In this document: one piece after another, positions 16,771 through 25,087 of the stretch | Layout: every line of letters starts with the position of its first letter | Position numbering within the stretch: the first letter of the stretch is position 1 | From: an uncultured Bacteroidota bacterium | Lineage (GTDB): Bacteria > Bacteroidota > Bacteroidia > Chitinophagales > UBA8649 | Direction: 5' to 3' | NCBI GenBank assembly: GCA_937139485.1 | Contig: CAKZQD010000039.1 | Coordinates: forward strand, 1-33,985 | Length of the DNA: 33,985 nt | Program-made: the position numbers and the translations under genes | Notes under the pieces: generated by a model | The model's input: only the letters and a program-made list of their open reading frames with translations | Database searches by the model: none | Told to the model about the DNA's origin: nothing

Positions 16771-18354
16771 CTATTTTAGAATAAATTTTCTTATTTCAAC
16801 TGCATTTTCCATTTCTACTTTCATATAATATATTCCAGCTTCAAACTTGCTCATATCAAATGTAAAAAGAGATTTATTGATGTTTTTTTCATCTATTAGT
16901 TTTCCATTTAAACTGTAAATTTTGACAAAAGCGTTATTAGAATTATGATTAAGTGATAAAGAAATTTTATCGCTTGTAGGATTTGGGAAAATTGTAAAAC
17001 TGTTAGAATTTTCTCTTGAAACACTTGTTGTTTCTATAACAATTTTTTCGGTAAACTCGCTTACTTCTCCTTCTAAAGATTCTACAGATAATTTTACAAA
17101 ATACTCTCCTTTTTGTTGGTATTCTTTTACAAAAGGGAAAAAACCTATATAAGAAGTGCCGTCACCAAAATCCCAAAGATATTTGTACAAGCTACAATTA
17201 TTAGGATTGGATTGATTGTAAAAACGAACTTTTGCATTGGTTTGGCTATAAATAAAAGATGCATTTGGAGTTTCGCCATCTTTTACTAAAACAAAAGTAG
17301 TGTCGTGACCTTGTATTCCAAAATCATTTGAAGCAGTTACAACAACTTCATAAAGCCCCAATTGATTATATGTATGCGATACACTTAAAGCATTATGGTT
17401 TTCGACTATTCCATCACCAAAATTCCAAGAATAATTGTAAGGAAAACCTGAAACACTTCTTTCAAAAGTAATATTTCCATCGCAATTTAATTCATATATT
17501 GTATTGCCACTCGAAGTAGAAACACTCGAATAATCACTCACTAAATCAATACTCACTGATGGTTTTGGCTGAATTTTCCATAATGAATCAATTTCTAAAT
17601 CGCTAAGTGCTCTATCATATATTCTAACTTCATCTATAATACCAGAAAAACTAGCCAATTGCTGACAAACATTTCCAGCACTTGTTAATGCAGAACCAAT
17701 TGTTAATGGAGCTGAGCCATCTTCAATATCTGGAACAACATTAGAACCAAATGAATTTTGAGTTGAACTCATTGCTTTTCCATTTACATAAAATCTTGCT
17801 ACATCTATTGGTTGGTTTACTACTAAAGGTTTTTGAAAAACTAAAACATAATTTCGCCAACCTAAATAATTTGTATTACTATAATCACTAACTATTAAAG
17901 CTCTTTGAGTTTGTGTAAGATTAGACCAATAAAAAACAGGTTCTCTAGTAGCGTTTGGTTGTATATTAAAAAGAAATTGACGTTGCTCTTCAGAACATAC
18001 AGTATAAGCATATTTAGCTAAAAATAGTTGCTGATTGTTTCCAGAAAGTGTTTCTTCGGTAATATTAACCCAAACTGAAATTGTAAATTGATTGCTAGTG
18101 AAAACTGTATCTAAAACATCTCCGTAATTTATAAAATCATTATTACCATCAAAAGCATAAGCCGAATTTGGATTGCCAAAACGGTCATTTGTAGGAAGTG
18201 CTTCATTAAGAATACCTGTTATACCACTTGAACTTATATCATTTGGTGTTCCTTCAAATGGTGTGTAAAAAACTAAACCTTGGTCTAAATTTATTTGAGA
18301 AAATAAATCTAAACTGAAAATAAGCAATAAAAAAATGCAAAAATACTTTTTCAT
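16771..18354 (-). CDS. Secreted LamG/PKD-domain protein with T9SS type A sorting domain
   Basis: A 527-residue exported protein. Signal peptide (1-19, ending LFSQ), then a concanavalin/LamG-type lectin fold (~20-250) with AYAFDGNNDFINYGD, QFTISVWVNIT and the end motif IIDEVRIYDRALSDLEI. Two PKD domains follow, seen as YSWNFGDGI with SHTYNQLGLYEVVVTAS, and YLWDFGDGTSYIG. The last ~70 residues are a type A T9SS domain: FTIFPNPTSDKISLSL, then FDMSKFEAGIYYMKVE and a basic end. It is probably a surface-exposed carbohydrate- or matrix-binding protein. There is no catalytic domain. The 226 bases upstream are AT-rich with no strong promoter match. A lone TATATTTG on this strand (18531-18524) is about 170 bases upstream. 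Confidence 0.88.
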   Translation of the reverse strand: MKKYFCIFLLLIFSLDLFSQINLDQGLVFYTPFEGTPNDISSSGITGILNEALPTNDRFGNPNSAYAFDGNNDFINYGDVLDTVFTSNQFTISVWVNITEETLSGNNQQLFLAKYAYTVCSEEQRQFLFNIQPNATREPVFYWSNLTQTQRALIVSDYSNTNYLGWRNYVLVFQKPLVVNQPIDVARFYVNGKAMSSTQNSFGSNVVPDIEDGSAPLTIGSALTSAGNVCQQLASFSGIIDEVRIYDRALSDLEIDSLWKIQPKPSVSIDLVSDYSSVSTSSGNTIYELNCDGNITFERSVSGFPYNYSWNFGDGIVENHNALSVSHTYNQLGLYEVVVTASNDFGIQGHDTTFVLVKDGETPNASFIYSQTNAKVRFYNQSNPNNCSLYKYLWDFGDGTSYIGFFPFVKEYQQKGEYFVKLSVESLEGEVSEFTEKIVIETTSVSRENSNSFTIFPNPTSDKISLSLNHNSNNAFVKIYSLNGKLIDEKNINKSLFTFDMSKFEAGIYYMKVEMENAVEIRKFILK

Positions 18355-18580
18355 ATAAATTTATTTTAAGTGTATTTTACAATAATACTATTTTATAACT
18401 ATAAAAAACGCTATACTAAAAAATATGACAATAATATTACTTTTAATTATTTAAAGCAGTAAAGTTAAAATTAAAGATTTTTTTCAATTACTATTACAAC
18501 AAAAATGAAATTGTAATTGTACTCAAATATATTTTAATCATTAAAAAAATAGTTATATTTACTTTTCAAAACTAGTATAA

Positions 18581-19111
18581 ATGAACCTTCAAAAATTCAC
18601 AGATAAGATAATAAATTTCAACGATAAATCTAGAGTTTGGATTTATCAAGCAGATAGAATATTAACAGACAATGAAGTAAATAGTATAGCTCAAGAATTA
18701 AAGCCATTTATATCATCTTGGGCGCATCACGGTTTGCCATTAAAAGCAGATTTTGGTGTTTTATATAATTTGTTTATTGTTTTTGTAGTAGATGAAACTG
18801 TTGCAGATATTGGTGGTTGTGGAATAGATAAATCTGTACATATTATTCAAAAATTTACTAAAGATTTAAAAGTAGATTTTTTTAACAGATTGGCAATTGC
18901 ATATTTTAATGAAGAAAAAATAGCCTGTATAGATAAAGATAGTTATTCTGAATTAATAAATACAGACCAAGGCTGGACTGAAGAAAACTTAGTTTTTAAT
19001 AATCAAATAAATACACTAGCTGCGCTAAAAAATAACTGGATAATTCCTTTCAAAAATAGTTGGCATAAAGATTTTTTTGAAACAAAAGATAGTTTTAATT
19101 TATCCTTATAA
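18581..19111 (+). CDS. Conserved Bacteroidota protein often mislabelled ABC transporter ATPase
   Basis: A 176-residue soluble protein. The segments SRVWIYQADRILTDNEV (17-33), FISSWAHHGLPLKADFG (43-59) and DIGGCGIDKSVHIIQKF (76-92) match, from memory, a family found throughout Bacteroidota that carries the automatic label ABC transporter ATPase. No Walker A, Walker B or LSGGQ motif is present, so that label is not supported here. The function is unknown. A pair of adjacent conserved residues (Gly79-Cys80, in GGCGIDKS) may be functional. The next gene, a TruA-like enzyme, follows after 55 bases on the same strand. Confidence 0.75.
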   Translation: MNLQKFTDKIINFNDKSRVWIYQADRILTDNEVNSIAQELKPFISSWAHHGLPLKADFGVLYNLFIVFVVDETVADIGGCGIDKSVHIIQKFTKDLKVDFFNRLAIAYFNEEKIACIDKDSYSELINTDQGWTEENLVFNNQINTLAALKNNWIIPFKNSWHKDFFETKDSFNLSL

Positions 19112-19166
19112 AAAAACACTCATCTTAAATACAAATAGTTTATCTAATAAAACCATATGAGTTTTA

Positions 19167-19973
19167 TTGATAAGTGCAAAAAGTATATTTATCAAATACA
19201 AATTCGCATATCTTATTAAAATTCAGTTTTTGGGTTTTAGGTTTCACGGCTGGCAAAAACAACCTGGTCTAAAAACGCTACACGATATGGTAGATAAAAC
19301 ATTGTCTTTTGTTTTTGAACATTTTGACTACAAGACTATTGGTGCTGGCAGAACAGATGCAAAGGTTTCTTCTCAAAAATATATTTTACAGCTTTTTACC
19401 AATGAAGAGATTATAGCCATAGATTTTATAGAAAGTTTTAATAAAAATGTTCCAGGAGATTTAAAAGCACTAAGCATAAAACCCTGCGCTTTGAAATATA
19501 ACTTGATAGGCGCACCAAAATTAAAAACCTATCACTACTATTTTTCTTTTGGCGAAAAACAACACCCCTATGCTGCGCCATTTATGGTTGGCTATACCGA
19601 AAATTTAGATATTGAAGCCATGAAAAAAGCCGCCTTGTTATTTCAAGGAAAGCATTTTTTTAACAAATACTGTTGCAAACCATCTGCCCAAACAAAATTT
19701 TATAGAGAAATAAATACTTGTGAAATTATAGAAAACAAAATTTTACAGGCTAACTTTTTTCCAAAAAAAACATACGTTTTAGCAATTAAAGGCAGTGGTT
19801 TTTTACGTTATCAAATAAGATATACAATGGCAGTTTTACTAGAAGTAGGAAGAGGAAATATGACATTAACAAATATTAAAAATTCACTTCAAGAAAACAA
19901 TGATAAAAAACCATGGTCGTTTATTGCAGCGAGTTCTGGTTTGCACCTTTTCGATATTGAACTTTTAGACTAA
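19167..19973 (+). CDS. Divergent TruA-like tRNA pseudouridine synthase
   Basis: A 268-residue protein of the TruA fold. Landmarks: IQFLGFRFHGWQKQPG (19-34), the catalytic-Asp motif GAGRTDAKVSS (59-69, Asp64) and IKGSGFLRYQIRY-x-MAVLLEVGRG. In standard TruA the Asp motif is GAGRTDAGVHA; here Gly, His and Ala are replaced by Lys, Ser and Ser. It is therefore probably a paralogue with altered specificity rather than the enzyme for positions 38-40. No in-frame ATG precedes the conserved fold. The best start is TTG 19167; the nearby ATG at 19157 is out of frame and runs into a stop. The stop codon is 4 bases from the end of the convergent neighbour. Confidence 0.78.
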   Translation: MISAKSIFIKYKFAYLIKIQFLGFRFHGWQKQPGLKTLHDMVDKTLSFVFEHFDYKTIGAGRTDAKVSSQKYILQLFTNEEIIAIDFIESFNKNVPGDLKALSIKPCALKYNLIGAPKLKTYHYYFSFGEKQHPYAAPFMVGYTENLDIEAMKKAALLFQGKHFFNKYCCKPSAQTKFYREINTCEIIENKILQANFFPKKTYVLAIKGSGFLRYQIRYTMAVLLEVGRGNMTLTNIKNSLQENNDKKPWSFIAASSGLHLFDIELLD

Positions 19974-19977
19974 AGAA

Positions 19978-21477
19978 TTATCTTACAAGGTTTAAAGTTT
20001 TTAATTCTTTATATTCTTTGCCATCTTTACCCATTGCCACCACTTGTATTACATAAGAACCACTATTTACCTGCTTAGCTTTTACTTTTCCATTCCAAAA
20101 ATCATCTTTGTTTTTACTTTGAAACATTACGCCACCCCAGTTATCATAAATAGTAAAAATTGCGCTTTCAATATCTTCAGTATAAATTTTAAAATTATCA
20201 TTTTTTCCATCACCATTTGGCGTAAATGTATTTGGAATATTTAAAACTGGTTCATACAATATAGAAAGATTTAAATCTATTTTTTTTGTACATAAATTAT
20301 CTTGATCTTCTATTATTATAGTAAATATTGTTTCAGATTCGGGTAATAATTCTGTTTCATCACAAGGAAAATCACAAGAAAAACCCAAATTACTAGAAAT
20401 ACTATATATATAATTTCCTAGACCTTCAATTTCAAAAACATGTGTTTCGTCAGATTCTAATACAATACTTTTAGGATTAATATCATAAGGAACTTTATTG
20501 ATAAAATAATACCTAACAATGGTAGAATCACAGATGTATTCGTTATTATAATTTATCAAAATATCTACAATTGTATCTTCTGTTAACCAAGTATTAAATT
20601 GGTTTATAGAATCACATACTACAATAGTATCATAACCAACTTTTGGTGCTTCAACCAAAATTTTTATTGTTGAATCTACAGAAACCAAGCAAGCATTGGG
20701 GTCATTTACTGTGTAAGTAACACTATAAATACCTAATTTATTTGTTGGATTAAAAAAATGTCCGTTTTCTATATCGCCAGACCAATTTCCGTTTGAAATT
20801 GTATTTGGCGGTAAAAATTCATCTAAATCTAATGTATTGTATGAATTACATAGTACTCTTGGAAAATCCCAATTTGGGTTTATACTTGGAACTGGGGCAT
20901 TGCAACCTGTATTAAAATAAGTGCCATTGCCGGCATTGTCATAAAATATAGCCGCACCATCTCCACCCAATAAGTCTGTAGGTTTATAATTGACCGATTG
21001 TGAACCTATACAATTTCCGTTATAAGAAACTGTTAATGTTCTGGTGCCATTAGCACCATTACTAAAATGACCCCAAGTATTTCCAGCACATTGATACAAA
21101 ATATACAAAGTGTCTGTAAGTCCATCAAATGAATTTGCATTTATGAGCATATTTGTAGAAGTAACAATTAATATTTTTTGTCCAGCAGGAATTAAACTAT
21201 TTGGAGGATCCAAAAGTAAACCACAACTTGAAAAAATTCCTTGATTTAACGAATTTGTTAAAACTGGATCGTCACACCAATTCAAAAAACTATTATTTGG
21301 CCAATCTACAACTAAATTAGCAGCATCAATAGGCTGTAAAGTTTTCAATACAAGCATTTCATTTTCACCTTCTGGGTCTCCACAGGCATCTGCTAAAATT
21401 GTTTCTATTTGAAAACATTGTGCAACTGTGCCATTGATAGAAAATAGAATTAATAATATGCTAAGAATTTTATACAT
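19978..21477 (-). CDS. Secreted protein with T9SS type B (gliding-motility-associated) C-terminal domain
   Basis: A 499-residue exported protein. Signal peptide (1-19, ending GTVAQ), then a Cys-containing N-terminal domain (~20-215) beginning CFQIETILADACGDPEGENE, a start I associate with T9SS type B substrates and which vaguely resembles a lamin-tail-like fold. An Ig-like middle region (~225-410) follows. The C-terminus is the type B sorting domain: IPNTFTPNGDGKNDNFKIY, then FTIYDNWGGVMFQSK, DDFWNGK and GSYVIQVVAMGKDGKEY. Type B domains typically need a PorP/SprF-like partner, and one is encoded 18 bases upstream on the same strand. The ligand or function is unknown. It is probably surface-anchored or secreted. 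Confidence 0.88.
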   Translation of the reverse strand: MYKILSILLILFSINGTVAQCFQIETILADACGDPEGENEMLVLKTLQPIDAANLVVDWPNNSFLNWCDDPVLTNSLNQGIFSSCGLLLDPPNSLIPAGQKILIVTSTNMLINANSFDGLTDTLYILYQCAGNTWGHFSNGANGTRTLTVSYNGNCIGSQSVNYKPTDLLGGDGAAIFYDNAGNGTYFNTGCNAPVPSINPNWDFPRVLCNSYNTLDLDEFLPPNTISNGNWSGDIENGHFFNPTNKLGIYSVTYTVNDPNACLVSVDSTIKILVEAPKVGYDTIVVCDSINQFNTWLTEDTIVDILINYNNEYICDSTIVRYYFINKVPYDINPKSIVLESDETHVFEIEGLGNYIYSISSNLGFSCDFPCDETELLPESETIFTIIIEDQDNLCTKKIDLNLSILYEPVLNIPNTFTPNGDGKNDNFKIYTEDIESAIFTIYDNWGGVMFQSKNKDDFWNGKVKAKQVNSGSYVIQVVAMGKDGKEYKELKTLNLVR

Positions 21478-21495
21478 AGTTGCTTACTAAAATAA

Positions 21496-22548
21496 TTAAA
21501 ATTTTGGACATTGTGACATTTGACTATACTTTTGATTTTTAAAACTAAAAGCATAAGACAAATATATTTCTGGACTACCAATAAAAGATTTATTTTTTCT
21601 AAGGTTTGACAATGTAAAATCATAACTTAAACCAAAATCTAAAGCCTTGTATTCTTGCCTAAAACCAAAAATAATAGCATCAGAATTCCACTTTTCAAAA
21701 CCTGAAACTAATCTATACTGAACACCTAAATATGATGCTATATTTTTTCTATCATTTATAGTAAAACGTGTATACGTGCCTATATTAATTTCTGAAAATG
21801 GTCCTTGAAATTGAATTAGCAACATTGGTATTAGAGAAAACTTGGTTTTTGCTAGTTTAAAATCTGCACTAATATTTGAATTTATTTTTCTATACAGAGT
21901 GTCTTCTCCAAAATTAGTAAAACTAATATCTGGGTTAGCAATATGACTTGCAGAAATCCCCAAACTTAGCTTTATTTTTTCTTTAATGCTTATTAAATAA
22001 TTTGCTCCCAATGCAACATCAAAAATATTTTTTCTATTATAATTATTGAAAATTATTGGATCTTCGTTAATTTGATTTTCAAAAAATGAACCAAAAACTG
22101 CATTTTTTAAATTTATTTGTTTTGATAAGTATGAAAAAGTAAATCCTAAAGAAAGTCCATGATTTATTTTCCTTTTTTTAAAATTTATTAAATATGCAGC
22201 AGACAAATTTAAGGCAGTATTTGAAAAACTGCCATTATTTTCTATTTCTTGAAAAAAATTAAGTCCAAGTCCAATAAAGTTTCCTTCAAATTTTTTTCTA
22301 CCAATATTTGTTTCTACAGATGCTAGATAAGTATTGTAAGTTTGGGTTTGTAACCACTGACTTCTATAATTTAAGGTGAATCTTAAATTTTGATTAAAAA
22401 GACCTGTTAATGCAGGATTAATATTCATTGGAGCAGACCAATACTGCGATAAATGAAAATCTTGGCTATACAAAACTTCATTTTTTAATGTTAAAAAAAA
22501 TAACACTAAAATAGAGATACTATATTTTAAATTAAGTTTTGAAAACAT
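21496..22548 (-). CDS. PorP/SprF family T9SS outer-membrane protein
   Basis: A 350-residue predicted outer-membrane beta-barrel. After the signal peptide (ending YSQ at ~30) comes the family signature DFHLSQYWSAPMNINPALTG. Alternating aromatic and hydrophobic strands continue to a C-terminal YLSYAFSF and a CPKF end. The frame extends three codons to a TTG (22557), but that TTG lies inside the -7 element TATCTTTG. I therefore prefer ATG 22548. PorP/SprF proteins are accessory to the type IX system and often handle the type B substrate encoded next to them, here the gene 18 bases downstream. It is first in that two-gene operon. Confidence 0.9.
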   Translation of the reverse strand: MFSKLNLKYSISILVLFFLTLKNEVLYSQDFHLSQYWSAPMNINPALTGLFNQNLRFTLNYRSQWLQTQTYNTYLASVETNIGRKKFEGNFIGLGLNFFQEIENNGSFSNTALNLSAAYLINFKKRKINHGLSLGFTFSYLSKQINLKNAVFGSFFENQINEDPIIFNNYNRKNIFDVALGANYLISIKEKIKLSLGISASHIANPDISFTNFGEDTLYRKINSNISADFKLAKTKFSLIPMLLIQFQGPFSEINIGTYTRFTINDRKNIASYLGVQYRLVSGFEKWNSDAIIFGFRQEYKALDFGLSYDFTLSNLRKNKSFIGSPEIYLSYAFSFKNQKYSQMSQCPKF

Positions 22549-22554
22549 GAAGTA

Positions 22555-22562
22555 CAAAGATA
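22555..22562 (-). promoter_or_regulatory. -7 element immediately before the PorP/SprF gene
   Basis: On the minus strand TATCTTTG matches TAnnTTTG and ends only 6 bases before ATG 22548. If used, the mRNA would have almost no leader. No TTG is seen at the usual -33 distance, so support is moderate. Confidence 0.45.
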
Positions 22563-22662
22563 TTACTAGCTTTTTTACTTTATTCGAGATTATTAGGTTT
22601 TTAACTATTCTGTAACAAAAAAAATTGCTTATTATAATTTAAAGAAGATATAAAAAACAAAA

Positions 22663-22694
22663 AACCCTGACTATCAAGTTGATAAATCAGGGTT
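22663..22694 (-). terminator. Terminator of the infC-rpmI-rplT operon
   Basis: The 8-bp stem AACCCTGA (22663-22670) pairs with TCAGGGTT (22687-22694), with an inner 5-bp stem (ACTATCAAGTTGATAA region). Read on the minus strand it is followed by a T-rich stretch (22662 downward). It lies 28 bases after the rplT stop. Confidence 0.85.
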
Positions 22695-22721
22695 GTATAT
22701 ATTTTATAAAACTGAAAAGTT

Positions 22722-23066
22722 CTATTTTACAGCGTTCACAATAGCTTCAAAAGCTACTGGTTCGTTCATAGCTAAATCAGCTAGGACTTTTCTGTTTAAT
22801 TTAATTTCTTTTTTTGCTAATAAATTAATAAACTTAGAATAAGATAAATCGTAAGGTCTTACGGCTGCATTTATTCTTGCAATCCAAAGTCTTCTAAACT
22901 CACGTTTTTTAGTTCTTCTGTGTATATATGCATACTGTAAACCTTTTTCAACTGCATTTTTTGCAACTGTCCAAACGTTTTTTCTTCTACCAAAGTAACC
23001 TTTGGCAAGTTTCATTACTTTTTTTCTTCTGGCTCTTGCAGCCGGTCTGTTCGTAGCTCTAGGCAT
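22722..23066 (-). CDS. rplT: 50S ribosomal protein L20
   Basis: A 114-residue basic protein binding 23S rRNA early in large-subunit assembly. Family blocks: [20 protein letters not shown] (1-20), [30 protein letters not shown] core, and [15 protein letters not shown]. The length is standard. It is last of the infC-rpmI-rplT unit, 28 bases after rpmI, and is followed by a terminator. Confidence 0.98.
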   Translation of the reverse strand: MPRATNRPAARARRKKVMKLAKGYFGRRKNVWTVAKNAVEKGLQYAYIHRRTKKREFRRLWIARINAAVRPYDLSYSKFINLLAKKEIKLNRKVLADLAMNEPVAFEAIVNAVK

Positions 23067-23094
23067 TTCTAGTCTGTTTTAAATTATTCTTAAA

Positions 23095-23289
23095 TTATTT
23101 GCAAAGCATTCTTTTGATCCTGTGCTGATCGCCTTTGGCAACTTCTGCACTATGACCTAATTGTTTTTTTACATCTTTAGACTTTTTTGTTAAGATGTGT
23201 CTTAAACCTGCTTTTCTTCTCATTATTTTTCCAGAACCAGTTACTTTGAACCTTTTCTTAACGCTGGAATTTGTTTTCATTTTTGGCAT
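23095..23289 (-). CDS. rpmI: 50S ribosomal protein L35
   Basis: A 64-residue basic protein of standard length. It begins [20 protein letters not shown] (1-20) and continues with [20 protein letters not shown], the canonical L35 sequence; it ends RIKRMLCK. It lies between infC and rplT, with 56 and 28 bases of spacing respectively. Confidence 0.98.
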   Translation of the reverse strand: MPKMKTNSSVKKRFKVTGSGKIMRRKAGLRHILTKKSKDVKKQLGHSAEVAKGDQHRIKRMLCK

Positions 23290-23345
23290 AATATGCTAAT
23301 TTTGGACGGCAAAGGTAAACTTAATTTTTTACAATAAAAATATTT

Positions 23346-23897
23346 TTATTGTTTTTTCTTTTTTGGTGCTATAAACATAATCATACGTTTTCCTTCCAAT
23401 TTTGGAAGTTGTTCTATATCACCTTGTTCAGCTAATCTTTGCGCTAATTTTAATAATAATAATTCTCCTCTTTCTCTAAATACAATTTGTCTTCCTCTAA
23501 AAAAAACAAAGGCTTTTACTTTTGCTCCATCTGCTAAAAATTTTTCAGCATGTTTTAGTTTAAATTCAAAATCGTGTTCGTCTGTATTTGGTCCGAATCT
23601 AATTTCTTTTATTACCGTTTTTTGGGCATTAGATTTTATTTCTTTATCACGTTTCTTTTTTTCATACAAAAACTTTTTGTAGTCTAAAACTTTACAAACT
23701 GGTGGGTTTGCATTTGGTGATATTTCTATTAAATCTAACTCTAAGCCTTCAGCTATTTTTAAAGCTTCGTTTGTAGGGTAAACTCCACCCTCTACATTAT
23801 CTCCTACTAGTCTTACTTCACGAGCTCTAATTTTGTCGTTAATTTTGTAAGGTTCTTCCCTTTTAATCGGTTTTCTAAAATTATTTCTTCTTCTCAA
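23346..23897 (-). CDS. infC: Translation initiation factor IF-3
   Basis: A 183-residue IF-3 that monitors start-codon and initiator-tRNA pairing on the 30S subunit. N-domain: [16 protein letters not shown] (20-35), then [19 protein letters not shown] and [16 protein letters not shown]-domain: [31 protein letters not shown] and [13 protein letters not shown]. No ATG lies in frame near the start. The codon at 23897 is TTG, five codons after an in-frame stop, with only an ATA between them and no other likely start. Rare start codons in infC are a known autoregulation device (AUU in E. coli). It has its own promoter and is separated from thrS. Confidence 0.96.
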   Translation of the reverse strand: MRRRNNFRKPIKREEPYKINDKIRAREVRLVGDNVEGGVYPTNEALKIAEGLELDLIEISPNANPPVCKVLDYKKFLYEKKKRDKEIKSNAQKTVIKEIRFGPNTDEHDFEFKLKHAEKFLADGAKVKAFVFFRGRQIVFRERGELLLLKLAQRLAEQGDIEQLPKLEGKRMIMFIAPKKKKQ

Positions 23898-23923
23898 ATT
23901 TTTTATTGTATTTTAATAAGCTG

Positions 23924-23953
23924 CAAATGTAAGGCTTTTAGGATTATAAACAA
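23924..23953 (-). promoter_or_regulatory. Promoter of infC-rpmI-rplT
   Basis: On the minus strand TTG (23953-23951), a 19-base spacer and TACATTTG (23931-23924) give an excellent match to the Bacteroidota TTG-N19-TAnnTTTG promoter. It ends 26 bases before the infC TTG start, implying a leader of about 20 bases. It lets the operon be expressed without read-through from thrS. Confidence 0.8.
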
Positions 23954-24088
23954 GGTTCTAATTCAATCTTTTCCACACTGATGTATATTTTTATGGACGT
24001 ATTTAGTTGATTTCAAAAAAATAAGCAAGAATATTACATAAAAAAAACCAAAATTCAAGCAGTAATAAAGAACAAACTAACTGTAGCA

Positions 24089-25012
24089 TTACCATTTATC
24101 CATTTTTCTAGAGGGCATATCTAGCTCTTTAATAGCGACCTTTAAAGTTCCGTAATTTTCTTTTGCCCATTTTTTGAAACTTGATCTGAAATTTTCTTCG
24201 ATTGTATCCCATTTATACCCACTTTTAAACTCAAAAACATTTATCCCATCTGGTTTTTGAGTTGGAAAACGACCAAAATCATCAAAATCAGATTTAACTG
24301 CTTTAAAAACACTTTTCTCAATATCTTTTTTAAATTTTTGACTTTTATTGTCATACCTTATCATTCTATATTGATGCCATAAAATAGCTATAGTATCCAA
24401 ATCTCTGTAATTTCCAGCAAAATTATTACATTCATTTTTTAACCATTCATAAAATTCAATATCTTCAGGTAGCTTAGCATAATTTTCAAACTCCATTTTT
24501 TTCCATACAGAAGCAAAGTCAGCTTTTATATTTAATGAATAATCTTTAAAAGATGGAATTTTTACAACTAATTGAGAAATTCTATGCCAAAACCTTGGCA
24601 ACAAAGCCTTTTCTCCTTCTTTTAATGATTTAGCACTAAATGAAGATGTAAAAACCATTCGTCTTAAAGCTTTATTACCATCTATACCAATTTCCCCATC
24701 ATTAGAGGTTGACATAGCATCAAATAAATTGTCTTGCTGACTCACAGAAAGTTCTTCAACATTTTTGATAATAATAATTTCGTATTCATCATTAATTTTC
24801 TCTTTCTTATTATTATTAATAAAGACATTAGAAAAATCTTCTTCAATCTCAAATGGATAAAAAATTCTTCGAGAACCTTTGTATTTTTTCTCATTTAGAA
24901 CCTCATTTATTAAAAACTCTTTACCTACACCACTATCTCCTAATACTAAAATTGAAAAAAAACCGGGATTTTTTAAGAAATAAGATAATTTTAGCTTTGC
25001 TTCTTCTTTCAT
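24089..25012 (-). CDS. Degenerate sigma54-activator-like AAA+ ATPase with Fis-type HTH
   Basis: A 307-residue protein resembling the central and C-terminal parts of sigma54-dependent activators. Walker A is LVLGDSGVGKEF (22-33). The arginine-finger/sensor region LLPRFWHRISQLVVKIPSF (137-155) corresponds to the L-R-E-D-L-Y-Y-R-L-x-V-x-x-I-x-x-P region of that family. Sensor II is AGNYRDLDTI (199-208). The end (about 286-307) looks like a Fis-type helix-turn-helix (YGTLKVAIKELDMPSRKM). The GAFTGA sigma54 loop is absent, and the Walker B acidic pair is replaced by Lys83-Asn84 (IIIIKNVEEL). Hydrolysis and sigma54 contact are therefore doubtful. It is divergent from the small-protein/biosynthetic series and may regulate it. 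Confidence 0.7.
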   Translation of the reverse strand: MKEEAKLKLSYFLKNPGFFSILVLGDSGVGKEFLINEVLNEKKYKGSRRIFYPFEIEEDFSNVFINNNKKEKINDEYEIIIIKNVEELSVSQQDNLFDAMSTSNDGEIGIDGNKALRRMVFTSSFSAKSLKEGEKALLPRFWHRISQLVVKIPSFKDYSLNIKADFASVWKKMEFENYAKLPEDIEFYEWLKNECNNFAGNYRDLDTIAILWHQYRMIRYDNKSQKFKKDIEKSVFKAVKSDFDDFGRFPTQKPDGINVFEFKSGYKWDTIEENFRSSFKKWAKENYGTLKVAIKELDMPSRKMDKW

Positions 25013-25041
25013 AATTGTATATTTTATTGCATTTCAACTCT

Positions 25042-25079
25042 AAGTTAAATACATTTACGTAAAAATAATGACTTAACTT
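25042..25079. promoter_or_regulatory. Inverted repeat in the divergent promoter region
   Basis: AAGTTAA (25042-25048) and TTAACTT (25073-25079) form a 7-bp inverted repeat with a 24-base spacer. It lies between the HTH-bearing ATPase gene and the divergent plus-strand series, upstream of the latter's promoter. It is a candidate operator. Short AT-rich repeats arise by chance, so support is low. Confidence 0.3.
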
Positions 25080-25087
25080 GGATAAAA

